NCBI GenBank assembly: GCA_947646735.1
Contig: CANTFK010000961.1
Location: 682,001 to 746,000, forward strand
DNA: 64,000 bases
Source of the DNA: Peronospora farinosa
Lineage: Eukaryota; Oomycota; Peronosporomycetes; Peronosporales; Peronosporaceae
Direction: 5' to 3'
Under the pieces are notes generated by a model. It worked only from the letters and a program-made list of their open reading frames with translations, was not told the origin of the DNA and did not search any database. Both the position numbers and the translations under genes were made by a program. Position 1 is the stretch's first letter. Every line of letters starts with the position of its first letter. Of this stretch, positions 53,535 to 64,000 are shown one piece after another.

Positions 53535-56500
53535 TTAGTGGCGATTGTGACGCGACTTTTTCTTCTTGGACGCACGACGGAACTCTTCATCTCCGTCATC
53601 GTCATCGGGTCCACGCTTTTCGTTGCGCATGCGATCGGATGCCTGTGCTTCCTTCTCCAGCTCGTCCCAGGACGGCGCGTCCTCCTCCTCCTCTGACTGT
53701 ACCTCGGATGACGATTCCTCGTCCACAATGGACTCCCAGTCCGAGCCGTCGGAATCACTCGACTCACTCTCGTCTACATCGTCGTCCGACGCGCCCGAGT
53801 AGTTGCTGTCTCCCGCTTCTTCCTCATCTTCGTCTTCATCATCGGAGCCTTCCATCTACTCAGCACAAACAGCAATGTAAGCAACAATATCAATTCAATC
53901 CAAACAACTTGGTAACGCACTTTGAGAAACTCCCATCCAGCCGGCTTCGGCACACCGTCATCGTCTGTGTCCAGGTAAAAGCGGTTGTCGCTTTTGATCG
54001 TGGACATGATACTCTTCCAGTTCAGGTTCGCAGTTCCCGTGGTGAAGCAAATATCAATGTCATCCAGCCATTCCTTGATACGCTCCAGTTCGCTCATGGA
54101 TACAGCACTGATACGCGTTGGCATGATATCAAAGTTTTTAAAAACGAACACGACGTCGAAGTTCTTGGACGAGAACATGACACGCTCGAAATGAACGTGT
54201 TCCACCTCATCCAGTGAAATGATAAAGAAGGGCATATCGGTAAGACTCACAAGACAGTGCACTGACGGCTGTAGCAGCACCATTTCCTTGAACGGCGTAC
54301 CCATGAAGCCGAGTTCACGGTAGGGGATGTCAAATACCACAGACTTCCCATGTCGTTCCGACACACTTTCCATCTTGTGACAAAACTCTTTAAAAGTCGT
54401 GTTTAGCTTCTCACGCAGCGCACGCTCGCGGTTCTCCTCGTCCAGCTCATCAGGGTCGTACATCGATCGCCGCCGGTTGTCAAGTGTCTGCGAGCCCTCG
54501 ATTACTTCGGTGTAGAACTGTACATCCTTCTGCTTCTTCTTGCCGATCATGATGTGGTTCTTTAGGTGAAAGTGAATCAGTACGACAAGCTCCTTGTCAC
54601 AAGGCTGAAAGATCGCATGCTTAATGTTTGCGTACAGTATGTCTAGCTTTTGGTTCTTGTTTGTCGTGAAACGCACACCATTCGAGTGCGCCTCCAGCGT
54701 ACCGTGCGTCTTACGACCTGTCAAGTGCGGTCGAGCCGACAGGTCAATCAGGCGCGGCACACGTCGATCGCGCGTCAGGATCAGGTCCTCCTGTACGACC
54801 AGGTCGGACTCTTCTTGTTCTCGTTGTTCACGCTGCTTTACACGTTTTTGAAGTTCCTTTATCAGACGGAATTGGTTGTTCAGGTTGTGTGCGTCGGTGG
54901 AGCGGAAGCCGAGCTCCTTAATAAACATCTTGTTTGGGAACTTTGTAATCGCGTTCGCCATGGCTGGAAGGACGTCGCGTCCTAAAGACGTTCCAGGCAC
55001 ATAGAAGTTGATACGTAAGTATGTCGCCTTGTCTTCCTCAGACTTACTCACATTCTTAATAGTCGAAATGTGAAACGGCACGGGAACTCCATTGATAGGT
55101 AGTATAACCGCCTCGGCGCGCATGTCCACCATAACCTGACGCTCACGCAGCTCAGAGGGATAGTACTGTGGACCCGAGTAAGCCTTAATGCTCTTCTCCT
55201 TTTTTGGGTCATCCGAGTTGTCGTTATTCTGCTCCTCCAATCGTCGCATAGCCTCCTCTCGCTTTCGCCGCATCAGCTCAGCCTGATGACGATCACGGCG
55301 CTCCTGGTCTGTTTCTTTGCCTTCGAGCTGCCGTTGCTGGTCACGAAGACGTGATTGCAATACTTGGTTGCGCGTACCAGCAAGCGATGTGTCAACTGCT
55401 GAGCTGTCCTTGGTCTTGCTATGCTTCTTCTTTGTTTTTTTCTCCTCCATATCATTGTCATCGTCAATGTCGTATCGCACTTTGGTCCATGCTTTCGGTA
55501 CCTTCGTATAATACTTTGTCTCACTTTCCAACACCACTACAGTATCGGCAAGAAAAACCGCGTAACTATCAAGCTTTTTCTTCTTGCGTTGTGATTCTGG
55601 GATCGGAATATCATTGAATCCAAACGCCACATTGAATGCCATGCCTTCCTTGATCACCGTCTGATTCTTGGTAGTAAGTAAATTGCAAGACTCGCGGAAC
55701 TCTAGTCCGATACCAAACCCGAGGTTCTTTGTAAGTTTGCTAAAGAGTGTCGCGTTCCTCGACTGGATGAATTTGCGTACCTTTTCCACCACTTTTCCTA
55801 CCGTCTTTCCAGGCTGCAGCTCTTTCACACACAAATCATGCGCTTCACGCAGCAATTCGTACGATTTTTCCATCGAACTGGTCGGGTCAATAAAGAACGT
55901 ACGTCCAACGTTCGAACAGTATCCTTTGTACCTTGCACCAAGTGAACAAATGATCACGTCATATTTCATCGGATCTCGATTGCTTTGTGCACTTGGTTTC
56001 AAATCATATATCCCACCCGACTGGACAATCGGTGGATAACACGGTTCAATATCCACGGGATCAATCGTTACTTTAATCTTGGATGGATTATCAAAAACAT
56101 CTTCAATAGCCATGGAAATTTTTTCATGACTGATACTTTTTTCATCGTCAATAATTTGTTCCATATCTTCCATAAACTTGAGTTTAAATACTTTACTCGA
56201 TAACGCTCCAGCCCATCGAATATTCTCCAATTCTTCACTTTCCTTGACTGTCAATACCATTTCAATTCCTTTCCCAATTTCCACTTGTTCCACCTTCGTA
56301 GCCTCTAATTCCTTTTTAAAGCTCGCTACAAGTTCTCCAAGTGGATTTTCCTTGGTCAAAACACCCGTCTTTGGTCCACTGGCCTTAATGGCGTCAATCA
56401 AGACGGTAAAATTGGCCTTGTTCTTGTCTGCTTTGTTCCGTTTCAGCAGTTCCAATGTAATGTCCGACGACAGATTTGCTTGTGCCACGACCTCCAACAT

Positions 56501-56899
56501 TGTATACTTTTTACCCCCCGTGAGAATATAAAGTTTCCGAGGTGTAAACACCATCAACGTCTCGGGAAACTCTAAAAACCCCAGTAAATAAATCTGCAAC
56601 ACGGCCGACTTGCGATACCCGGATTCCTCTTGCTGGGCACGTCCTGCAAGGACACAGAACGAATCCACCCCACCCCAAGCTGTCTCCTGTCGATGGACCT
56701 GTTAAAACCAATACCTGTTAAAACGAATATCACCTATCAGAGGTATCCATGGCCACAACCACCTGTTTACCTTCCAGGAACGATAGAGACGATCCAACCG
56801 TCGAAAGAACAAGGATGCATTCAAACGAGGTTCATTCGTCTCGATCGTGTCGTTCGAGACGCTCGTTTCCATCTTCATCTCGTGCTTTATTTCTACCAT
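53535..56899 (-). CDS. SPT16: FACT complex subunit SPT16, three exons
   Basis: Histone chaperone subunit that helps polymerases pass nucleosomes. The long frame alone begins with GTG at 56668, but SPT16 sequence extends further: exon 1 (56899-56771) encodes a start with LNASLFFRRLDRLYRSWK. Exon 2 (56698-53921) continues with TAWGGVDSFCVLAG and exon 3 (53855-53535) ends it; phases agree, giving 1075 residues (human 1047). The N-terminal aminopeptidase-like lobe (GLEFRESCN, GMAFNVAFGF), the middle-domain blocks (VMFSSKNFDVVFVFKNFD, RIKEWLDDIDICF) and a strongly acidic, then basic tail are all present. Met 56899 was chosen as the first ATG in the frame; 56878 is an alternative. Divergent from the TMEM184-like gene. 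Confidence 0.95.
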
Positions 56900-57088
56900 G
56901 TCTTTGTGCTCTAAAATAGCGTTACGTCCTTTATTCGAAAACCAAAAGAGTGACGTCGGGTGGTGGCCGGCCACCCCCGGATAGAAACGTTTCTATGTAG
57001 TATACATCAAGTATACGTCTACGTGTACTCATGTGGTCCACGCTGGTCCCTGATCCCTCTCAAACTTAATGCACCTGTATTCTCCGTC
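56900..57088. promoter_or_regulatory. Bidirectional promoter: SPT16 / TMEM184-like
   Basis: 189 bp between divergent ATGs, a typical compact divergent promoter. No element assigned with confidence. Confidence 0.5.
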
Positions 57089-58132
57089 ATGCAGTTACAG
57101 ACATTAGCGTACGCCATTTCCGGGGCGTTTACGCTTCTTTCGATTATTCTCTCGGGATGGCTCATTTGGACTCATTTACTGTATAATCCATCGGCTCGTA
57201 TACGTAAACATGTGATTCGTATTCTTCTTATGGTCCCCATCTATGCTCTAACGTCGTATATGGCATTAGTATTTAATGACTCCAAGCTCTTGTTTGAAAC
57301 CGTGCGTGATTTATACGAAGCTTTTGCTTTGTACTCCTTTCATTGTTTCCTAGTGGAATATCTTGGTGGTCAGTCGGTTTTAGCCAGTACCATGCGGTCA
57401 AAGCCCGAGATGACGCATGTTTTTCCCTTTTGTTGTGTCCGGTCGTGGTCCATGGGTGGCAAGTTTTTACGTCAGACGACAATTGGCATCTTGCAATATA
57501 TTCCCATTAAATTATTAATGAGTATTGTCATGCTGATTACAAGTGTTGCGGGGGTGTATGGAGAAGGGGAATTATGGAATCCACTTGTGAGTTACAGTTA
57601 TGTCTGTTTGATTCTCAGTGTATCGCAAACATGGGCACTTTATTGTCTTTTGATTTTTTTTCATGGAGCTCATGAGGAATTACAACCAATGCGTCCATGG
57701 CCGAAATTTCTAGCAATTAAAGCTATTATTTTCTTTACCTATTGGCAATCCGTGATGATTAGTGTATTGGTGAGTCTTGGAGTGATTTCGGAAAAATGGC
57801 ATATTGGATGTCCAGATTGCTGGAATGCACAAAAAATTGCTTCGGCATTAAATGATTTTGTCATTTGTGTTGAAATGCTTGGGTTTGCCATTGCACACCA
57901 TTATGCATTTGCTATTGAAGACTTTTTAGCACCAGCAGGGACGTCAGGGATTACTGTGCCATTTTCAAACGTCAAAGCACCATTGTTGGCTAATTTTATG
58001 GACGCAATTAATGTCACCGACGTCTCGACGGATCTCAAGAATTCGAGGAATGAAATTCTGACCAAGAAACAGGCATTGGCTGCTAAATTTGATCGGTTCA
58101 ACACTTTGTCACCTCGTGGTAGTATGTTTTGA
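57089..58132 (+). CDS. TMEM184/OST-alpha family membrane protein
   Basis: 347 residues from ATG 57089; the open frame upstream starts only with GTG at 56960 and adds nothing conserved. About seven hydrophobic segments occur (AISGAFTLLSIILSGWLIWTHL, ILLMVPIYALTSYMALVF, IKLLMSIVMLITSVAGVYG, VCLILSVSQTWALYCLLIF). Family wording includes IPIYALTSY-like, DLYEAFALYSFHCFLVEYLGG, LKLLMSI-like and KFLAIKAIIFFTYWQ. The family comprises eukaryotic OST-alpha/TMEM184 (Solute_trans_a) proteins of the endomembrane system, some acting in steroid or bile-acid transport; the substrate here is unknown. Confidence 0.85.
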   Translation: MQLQTLAYAISGAFTLLSIILSGWLIWTHLLYNPSARIRKHVIRILLMVPIYALTSYMALVFNDSKLLFETVRDLYEAFALYSFHCFLVEYLGGQSVLASTMRSKPEMTHVFPFCCVRSWSMGGKFLRQTTIGILQYIPIKLLMSIVMLITSVAGVYGEGELWNPLVSYSYVCLILSVSQTWALYCLLIFFHGAHEELQPMRPWPKFLAIKAIIFFTYWQSVMISVLVSLGVISEKWHIGCPDCWNAQKIASALNDFVICVEMLGFAIAHHYAFAIEDFLAPAGTSGITVPFSNVKAPLLANFMDAINVTDVSTDLKNSRNEILTKKQALAAKFDRFNTLSPRGSMF

Positions 58133-58487
58133 AAAAACATCTTGGATGCTTTCACAAGTAGCACTTGCAGGTGGAAGATAGTATTAGCACACAAAGGGGA
58201 GTGATACAAGAAAGACATGCCTAATTATTCCATTTTGCATTTGTGTATGTCAAAGGTGTGTTTGTAAAAGCAGAAAACAAGCAATGATACTACCCAAAAA
58301 AACATTTTTTGCGGAGCGGGTCAAGGCTCCGTCTTCTAACACCGAGAGCTTACAATCCTCGTTCTGCGTTCGCATCTTCACGGTTCCCTCCTTGGTATTT
58401 AACTACTACGATTCATCGAACGTGTCCAACATGAGACCAGTAACGACGTCGTGGTGCGACTGAGATGGCATTCATATTAGCTCATCA
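58133..58487. other. Convergent 3' region, TMEM184-like / PDZ protein
   Basis: Contains both 3' UTRs; no ORF or repeat of note. Confidence 0.5.
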
Positions 58488-59619
58488 TCATGTTCCGCGT
58501 TTGTAGAAACGCAGCACAACAGGCCGCTTGACGGCACGCAATGTCGCCATAGACGAGTGGAAAGAAGATCCGCTAATCTCCATAGGGCCAATCCATGTCA
58601 AGACGTCCCCAACCGACACCTTTTGCAGCATAGGTCCACCAGAATCCATGTCCACCTTCGTCACCTTTGGCACGTCGGCATCCGAACTGAACACGAGCCC
58701 GAGGTTAGCGTTCTCTCGCCAAATGAGTTCATACTCACGGTCTTTCATCACTGGCCCGCGTGGCAGCGATTGATTCATTTTATCCATTCGCACTGATGCA
58801 TATGCCGCGGCCGATGCACGCCGGAAGCGCAATATTGCTGGCTTCGGCAAACGCGACAGGTTCTCAAGTGTCTGCTTGAACTTCGGCTGTGGTATAATAT
58901 TGACGTTGTTAGCTGCAAAAAGGATATCCCCAGGCGACACATGCTCGATATTCTTGAGGTTGCTCGTGCCTGTCACGCGTGCCACCACGGGAAACCTTGT
59001 CGTTGGATGCACACGTAGCGTCAGACCAAGCGCTGTATTCTCAGGCCATACCACTTCATACACGTCATTGTCCTTCTCCAATTCCTTTTCCTTGGGTTTG
59101 CTGGCTTCATTGCTTGGTGTTTGGGGTGCGGAACCGTGGTGATTGCCACTCCGTGAAAGCGGTTTTATTGGTGTGTCGTTATCAACCGGATCGCCAGAAG
59201 ACTTTGCCAGCGGAGATTTACGTAGTCCATAATCCAGGCTGCGAAGTTTATTTCGTGTATCTGCGACGTGGTAGGTCGTGTCACCCCGTTGTTCACTGCT
59301 GTCTGGGCTAGACGCCGACCGGGGTGGCGGATCCTTGGTAGTGAGCGTAGCTGGCACAGTGGTGTAATGTCCTCCTCTCGAACCCTGCAGTGAGACCCTC
59401 AATGCATTTAATGACGAAGCGCTCACTTGTCTCGCATCAAGCGCTGATCGTTTTGCTTCCTGATCAGCATGACCTCGGAATTTGCTCTGACAAAGTTCCT
59501 GAGCCTGAGTAGCTTGCTGCAGCGACTGTGACACATGCTGCTGTTGCTGTTGTTGTTGCTGCTGTTGCTGTTGTTGTTGTTGCTGCTGTTGCTGTTGTTG
59601 TTGTTGCTGTTGCTGTTGC

Positions 59620-59659
<40 letters not shown>

Positions 59660-61769
59660 TTTGTTGCTGTTGCTGTTGCTGTTGCTGTTGTTGCTGTTGC
59701 TGTTGTTGCTGCTGTTGCTGCTGTTGCTGTTGCTGTTGTTGCTGTTGCTGTTGCTGTTGCTGTTGTTGTTGCTGTCCCGGCCTTTCTTGATACTTCCTGA
59801 TCTCATTTTGCACTTTTGAGTTGGCTGCGGTATTGCCGTTTTCTTTCAAGTAACTCATCTTTTTGAGCGGATTTATAAAGCTGCGAGGAGTAGGAAGTGG
59901 AACCGGTAGTGGCTGCACAGCTTTCGGAGGCGTTACTGTAGCAGTAGGCGTCACATTTTCAATCGCAGACGATGACGATGACGAAGACGGAGAATATGAT
60001 GACGACGATAAGGTTGAGGATGCTGACGAAGATACTGGCGTTGACGAGGATGCCAGTGACGACGGTAAAGCTGTCGTGGTAAATGCCGAATGTACACCAA
60101 AAGACGGCACAGGAGCGATCGCGTCGTTGGGAGAGCCCTTCTTAAATCGAATGATCAGCGGACGCTTGGCAGTGCGTAATTTTAGCAAAGACTCGTGGAA
60201 TGACAGATCCTTAACGCTTTCGTCATTAATCCATATGATACGATCTCCTGAGCTCACAAAAGATGCCACATTATTAGGCGAGCTTTTCATCTTCACCTTG
60301 ATAGACTTCGCGCTGCCTAAGTCGGCAACAACCATAAACCCAGCAGCACTCGGTCGTACCGTGAAGCACAGTGGTTGTTTCTTCTCCCAAATATGATCGT
60401 ATTCATCCGCACTTGGTTCAGGCCGAGCAGACATTTTCTTGTTGCCTGGACAAAAGAACAGCGATACTGGTTTCTGCACCTTTTGCAAAAACTTGATCGC
60501 TGAGTTAAAATTACCGTCTGTAGTGTTGTAGGTGCCAATCTGTACCAGGTAATGACCAGGCTGCACGTCCTGTACCTGTGGTGAGCGGTTTTTCCCAGTA
60601 ATGCGCGTAACAAGAGGGTACGGCACGTCTTTACTTGCAATTAGGCTGATCCCAAGCGGGCCATCAATCCATTTAATCTCGTATTTTGCGTCCAACTTGA
60701 CTGTTGGTTGCGGCGGAAATCTCTCGTTCTCCGCTGCCGTGAGTTCATCAAACTTAGCGGCGAGTTTCAATCCGATAACACTCTTGACTGTTGGCTGAAC
60801 AGGTTTGACCGCCATCGGGTCCGCCATTAATCGTCGGAAAACAAGTGTGCACGGCTTGGGTACTTCTTTCAGATAAGCAATGGCATCTAAAAAATCCATA
60901 TCACACGTAACTCGTTCTCCAATACGTAGCAACAAATCCCCTACATCCACGAGATGAATGCCAAAAATTGAGCTTTTGCCCGTGACTTTGGACACTGCCG
61001 GCATCATCCTCGACTGTGAATGACGCAGTCTCAATCCTAATAATCCTCCTTCCCATATTAACGTGCACATATTGCCTGTTGCATTGTTAAATATACTGGA
61101 CGTACTACCACTCATGGACGTTACTTGATCCAATGACGAGCGTCGAAAATGTACAAACTCTTCTTCCGGTGGTGGTGCATGTTCATTTGGGTCCGTCTTG
61201 TCCTCCTTTCGGTCAAAATCAAATTCCATCGAATCTGCATCATCACTTAGATCATCAAAATCACTTTCATCCAGTAAATCACTAGCACTCCGTGCTCGTT
61301 CACTACCAGATGACAAAGTATCATCATTCATCAACTCATCTTCTAAATCCATGTCCAAAGACTCGAGAATATCTGCCAAACTATCTCTTCCACTACTGAC
61401 ACTACTAGAACTCATTGTCGACGTCGTAACTCCATTATCATTATGCTCTTGCTCATTCTCTTGCTCATTCTCCATATGTTCTTCCCGTGCTTGTTTCGAC
61501 AAGGAATGACGTTCCAATGGAACAGCTCCAGATGGAATCATAATCAGATCATCAAGCATATCGAAAACATTATCACCTAAATCTGGTTCCACTTTTGATA
61601 ACGAAGAAGTCAGAGACTGTCGTGCTCCAAGTTGCATACTCATTTCCATTTGAAGTTGCATTTGTTGTTGAATTTGATAATGTAAATCAAGTTGATGAGC
61701 TAATAGTTCTTCATTACTCATCGAAGAAGAAGAAGAAGAAGAAGCGTCATCGGATGACGATGCAAACAT
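58488..61769 (-). CDS. Five-PDZ scaffold protein with long polyglutamine tract
   Basis: 1093 residues, single exon, ATG start. Acidic, Ser-rich N-terminus. Five divergent PDZ-like units: 235-315 (CTLIWEGGLLGLRL), 363-442 (YEIKWIDGPLGISL), about 468-545 (CFTVRPSAAGFMVVA), 903-985 (YEVVWPENTALGLTL) and 1013-1092 (YELIWRENANLGLVF). Each keeps a GLG-like carboxylate-loop position and a central GD pair. Residues 666-744 are 38 Q, one K (704), then 40 Q. PDZ scaffolds assemble membrane or cytoskeletal complexes; partners are unknown. Confidence 0.85.
59538..59774 (-). repeat. CAG/CAA polyglutamine repeat, 79 codons
   Basis: Mixed CAG/CAA codons encode 78 glutamines interrupted by a single lysine codon (AAG at 59658-59660). 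The mixed codons suggest the tract is maintained as protein rather than as a pure trinucleotide run. The opposite strand also reads as open poly-Leu and poly-Ala/Val frames, an artefact of the repeat. Confidence 0.95.
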
Positions 61770-64000
61770 TCTTCTCGTATTTTTTTTTTATTTTACTTCC
61801 TCAGTAATGGAGTTATTGGAATTCAAAAAGAGGGGGAAGAGCGACTGACGGAGAGCTGTCTAGTTAATTATATCGGTCGGTATATGTAGTTTAACAATGA
61901 TGCGTTTTATATATATACTGTATATATAAATAAAGAGAGAGGAGGGGGGAGGGGGGTTGTATACTGCGAGGTCTCCAGTTTTAGCATGCGACTAACCCTA
62001 TTTCTCATAAGGATAAGGGGACTGTGAACCAATGACACAACGAGGTTGAGTCATAAACGAGGCGAGACATACATTGTCACATCTTTTGGAAAGTTATTTA
62101 TTATCGTAAAAAAAGAAAAAGGTTTAATTGATGTATATGAAAACATAGTGAAAGGATGTTGTAAAATGTATTGATTGGATAAATGATGACCAGGTATTGG
62201 CGAGAAAAATTCGGTATGTCGATTGTCGACATGGTGCAGTTCTTTTTATAATATAGTCTAGTATAGTAGTGTCGAAACGAAAAAATGTCCTGGAAGAACA
62301 AGAGCTTTTGTTATTTGTGACTGTAGTTAGTTGGTAGTGGTAATAAATGGCATGTAGATGCATCTTTTTTAGAGTTAAAAGGTTTCAAGTAGATGAAGAC
62401 AAAGCAAAACGTCGCAATAGATGGCAGAATAAACACGAAAAGACAATCATTAGATGTCTGACTGTCTGAGAACGTTCCTTCAAGCAAAACGTGGCATTGC
62501 GATCGTCACATGTTGAATAAAGTTGGTAATGGCAGTGCATTTGAATAATGGTGGAAAATCGTCGTGCGACGTGTCGGTGGTGGACAAAAGGACGACGGGC
62601 TCAATTGAACGAACAATGCAAAGCTTTACATTAATGTACGGAGCAACATGACACGGAAAACGCACGAGGAAGAATGCGGGAGGCAGAAGCACCATCAAGG
62701 AACCGACTCTGGCTATGGCGATTTTTGCTACAGATACGACTCATCAAGTGAGGAACGGGAAGCGGATCTACACAGAACAAGGAATCATGAAGCAAGCCTT
62801 GAAATAGTGGCCACGACCATTGGATAGCCGATGAGACAAGGGGCACGTATGGCAATAGATGAACACTATTTGCTGTCGGTATCCACGAGATCAGTTGAGC
62901 CAGCAGACACATCGGTACAAAAGACTGTCACCAATTGCCGAGTGCCAGTGGATGAGACATTGTCTGTACGCGCCGCTAGTGACGAACCCACGACGGCTTC
63001 GATTTGTCGTTGGTAAACGACAGGAAATTTGCCACACACGACAAGAAAATGAAAAAGTGAGTCAAGAGTCTTAGGTTGGATACGACGATAACGATCAGTA
63101 AAGCAACTGGCTCAAGTCGCTGTTACCGTGGCTCATTTGCGCGTAGTGACCAATATATTGAGCCTCATAACACGGCATCTCGGTTCACAAAGTATAGCCA
63201 GGACCAGCAGGTGCCGACAATACGAGCGGGCTACGTGACTTGTCCTCCTATTTCCTGTTGTTTGTCATGGGCGGACTCTTTTACAAACATGCTTTGAATA
63301 TCGGCTAAGATAACGACAAGCTTCCACGGGTACGCTGCCTTCGTCTGTCCTAAGTAGACCTTAGATTGCTGCAAAGTGATCAATGTTCTCAGTCACGCAG
63401 ACAGATTTGAAAATCCACAAATTTGATGATCAACTAGTCCAGTAAATTCCGTCCAGCACGGAATGCAGCTTGAATCCAGACGAAACGTTGATCCAAGGCG
63501 TGCCTGTGGACTTGCGCACAAGCACGAGTTTGGGAAGCCAGTGATCGATTTCCTTGGAATTAGATCAATAAACGTGATCATCGACAACAAGCTCCTGCCC
63601 TGCTCTTCCTGAGCTGTCATGCCAGCTTAAGCGTCCTCTATCTACACAAATTTCTTGGTGTTCCTTTGATAGCGATGACGTCCTTTACTTCGATGCTGCA
63701 ACGGTGGCTTACTACAATATGCGGGACGTAATCGCTGTCGGCTTCGACAGGCGATATCTGCTGAATTGATCGCAATGTCTTCCTTGCGAGATCAGGCTAC
63801 AACCGAAAAGATGTTTAAATATGAATCCAAGAACTATCGAGCGATTGATCCCGCTGACATATTGACCAAGAGCGTGTCAAGGGCCTACACGATTGCTCCG
63901 GTTGTGGTGCTGGTGGTGTACAGTATGAACTGCTATGGGAAGTTGAATAGCCTTCTCAATAAGATGCCTACGCCGGCATCATGGTAGCTATCACATGCTG
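61770..64000. other. Gene-poor right end with probable repeat remnants
   Basis: AT-rich 61800-62000 with a TATATATACTGTATATATA palindrome near 61910 and a purine-rich run (GGAGGGGGGAGGGGGG) near 61940. Small frames at 62480-64000 on both strands show no leader or domain. A + frame at 63766-63987 (PADILTKS) weakly recalls the end of a copia RNase H region, too weak to call. Confidence 0.4.

Noticed and set aside
53486..54217. 243-codon + ORF over the SPT16 3' part
   Set aside because: Antisense to SPT16; composition is a mirror of its acidic tail.
56960..57088. N-terminal extension of the TMEM184-like ORF
   Set aside because: It starts with GTG and overlaps the divergent promoter; the conserved family sequence starts at the ATG.
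59528..59819. Long poly-Leu and poly-Ala/Val frames on the + strand
   Set aside because: Shadows of the CAG/CAA tract on the other strand; no start context or partner domain.
1..64000. Search by eye for tRNA genes, CRISPR arrays and bacterial operon signals
   Set aside because: No cloverleaf with A/B boxes, no regular short repeats with spacers, and spliced genes throughout; eukaryotic DNA.

Overview
This is eukaryotic genomic DNA, most likely from a plant-pathogenic oomycete (Peronosporales: Phytophthora or a downy mildew). That placement is an inference. It rests on compact genes with short GT-AG introns, head-to-head pairs with 140-200 bp promoters, oomycete-style initiator motifs, a zinc-knuckle protein of the type oomycete annotations call 'WRKY19-like', decayed Ty3/gypsy and Ty1/copia elements, and a repeat-rich secreted-protein family next to a block of housekeeping genes. 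No rRNA, tRNA or CRISPR array was found by eye.

Layout. 1-7.5 kb: degenerate retroelements (Ty3/gypsy pol plus a probable 3' LTR on +, a copia gag remnant on -). 7.5-9.3 kb: a cysteine-rich secreted-protein gene. 9.3-10.6 kb: unexplained decayed ORFs. 10.6-17.9 kb: valyl-tRNA synthetase (-), the divergent cyclophilin-RRM protein PPIL4 (+), a GC-rich insertion flanked by an 18-bp direct repeat, and a DUSP11/capping-type RNA 5'-triphosphatase (+) split by a one-base frame break. 18.1-25.2 kb: a large inverted duplication. Two arms of about 2 kb, each with an FSH/OVCA2 serine hydrolase gene encoding the same protein, flank a second member of the secreted family. 26-36.7 kb: a zinc-knuckle/polyQ protein (-), an ICE2/NARG2-like gene (+) and the RNA polymerase III largest subunit (+). 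37-44 kb: a small conserved-looking protein, a YqaJ-like PD-(D/E)XK nuclease, a heme oxygenase and a TPR protein. 44-53.1 kb: a SNAPC4-like Myb protein, a polytopic transporter, TFIIE-alpha, an LRR protein and a SNAP-25-like Qbc-SNARE carrying a zinc finger. 53.5-61.8 kb: FACT subunit SPT16, a TMEM184/OST-alpha membrane protein and a five-PDZ protein with a 79-residue near-pure glutamine tract. 61.8-64 kb: gene-poor, probably decayed repeats.

How the genes relate. The housekeeping block is rich in RNA polymerase II/III and snRNA-transcription factors (ICE2-like, RPC1, SNAPC4-like, TFIIE-alpha, SPT16, RNA triphosphatase, PPIL4). Whether that clustering is meaningful or chance is untested. The two secreted paralogues share architecture and an initiator-like promoter element, and both sit in repeat-rich DNA, as expected of fast-evolving surface or effector-like genes in oomycetes; their function is unknown.

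Starts were set on ATG codons. For spliced genes, exon coordinates were worked out by hand from GT-AG sites and reading-phase agreement; they are in the evidence text.
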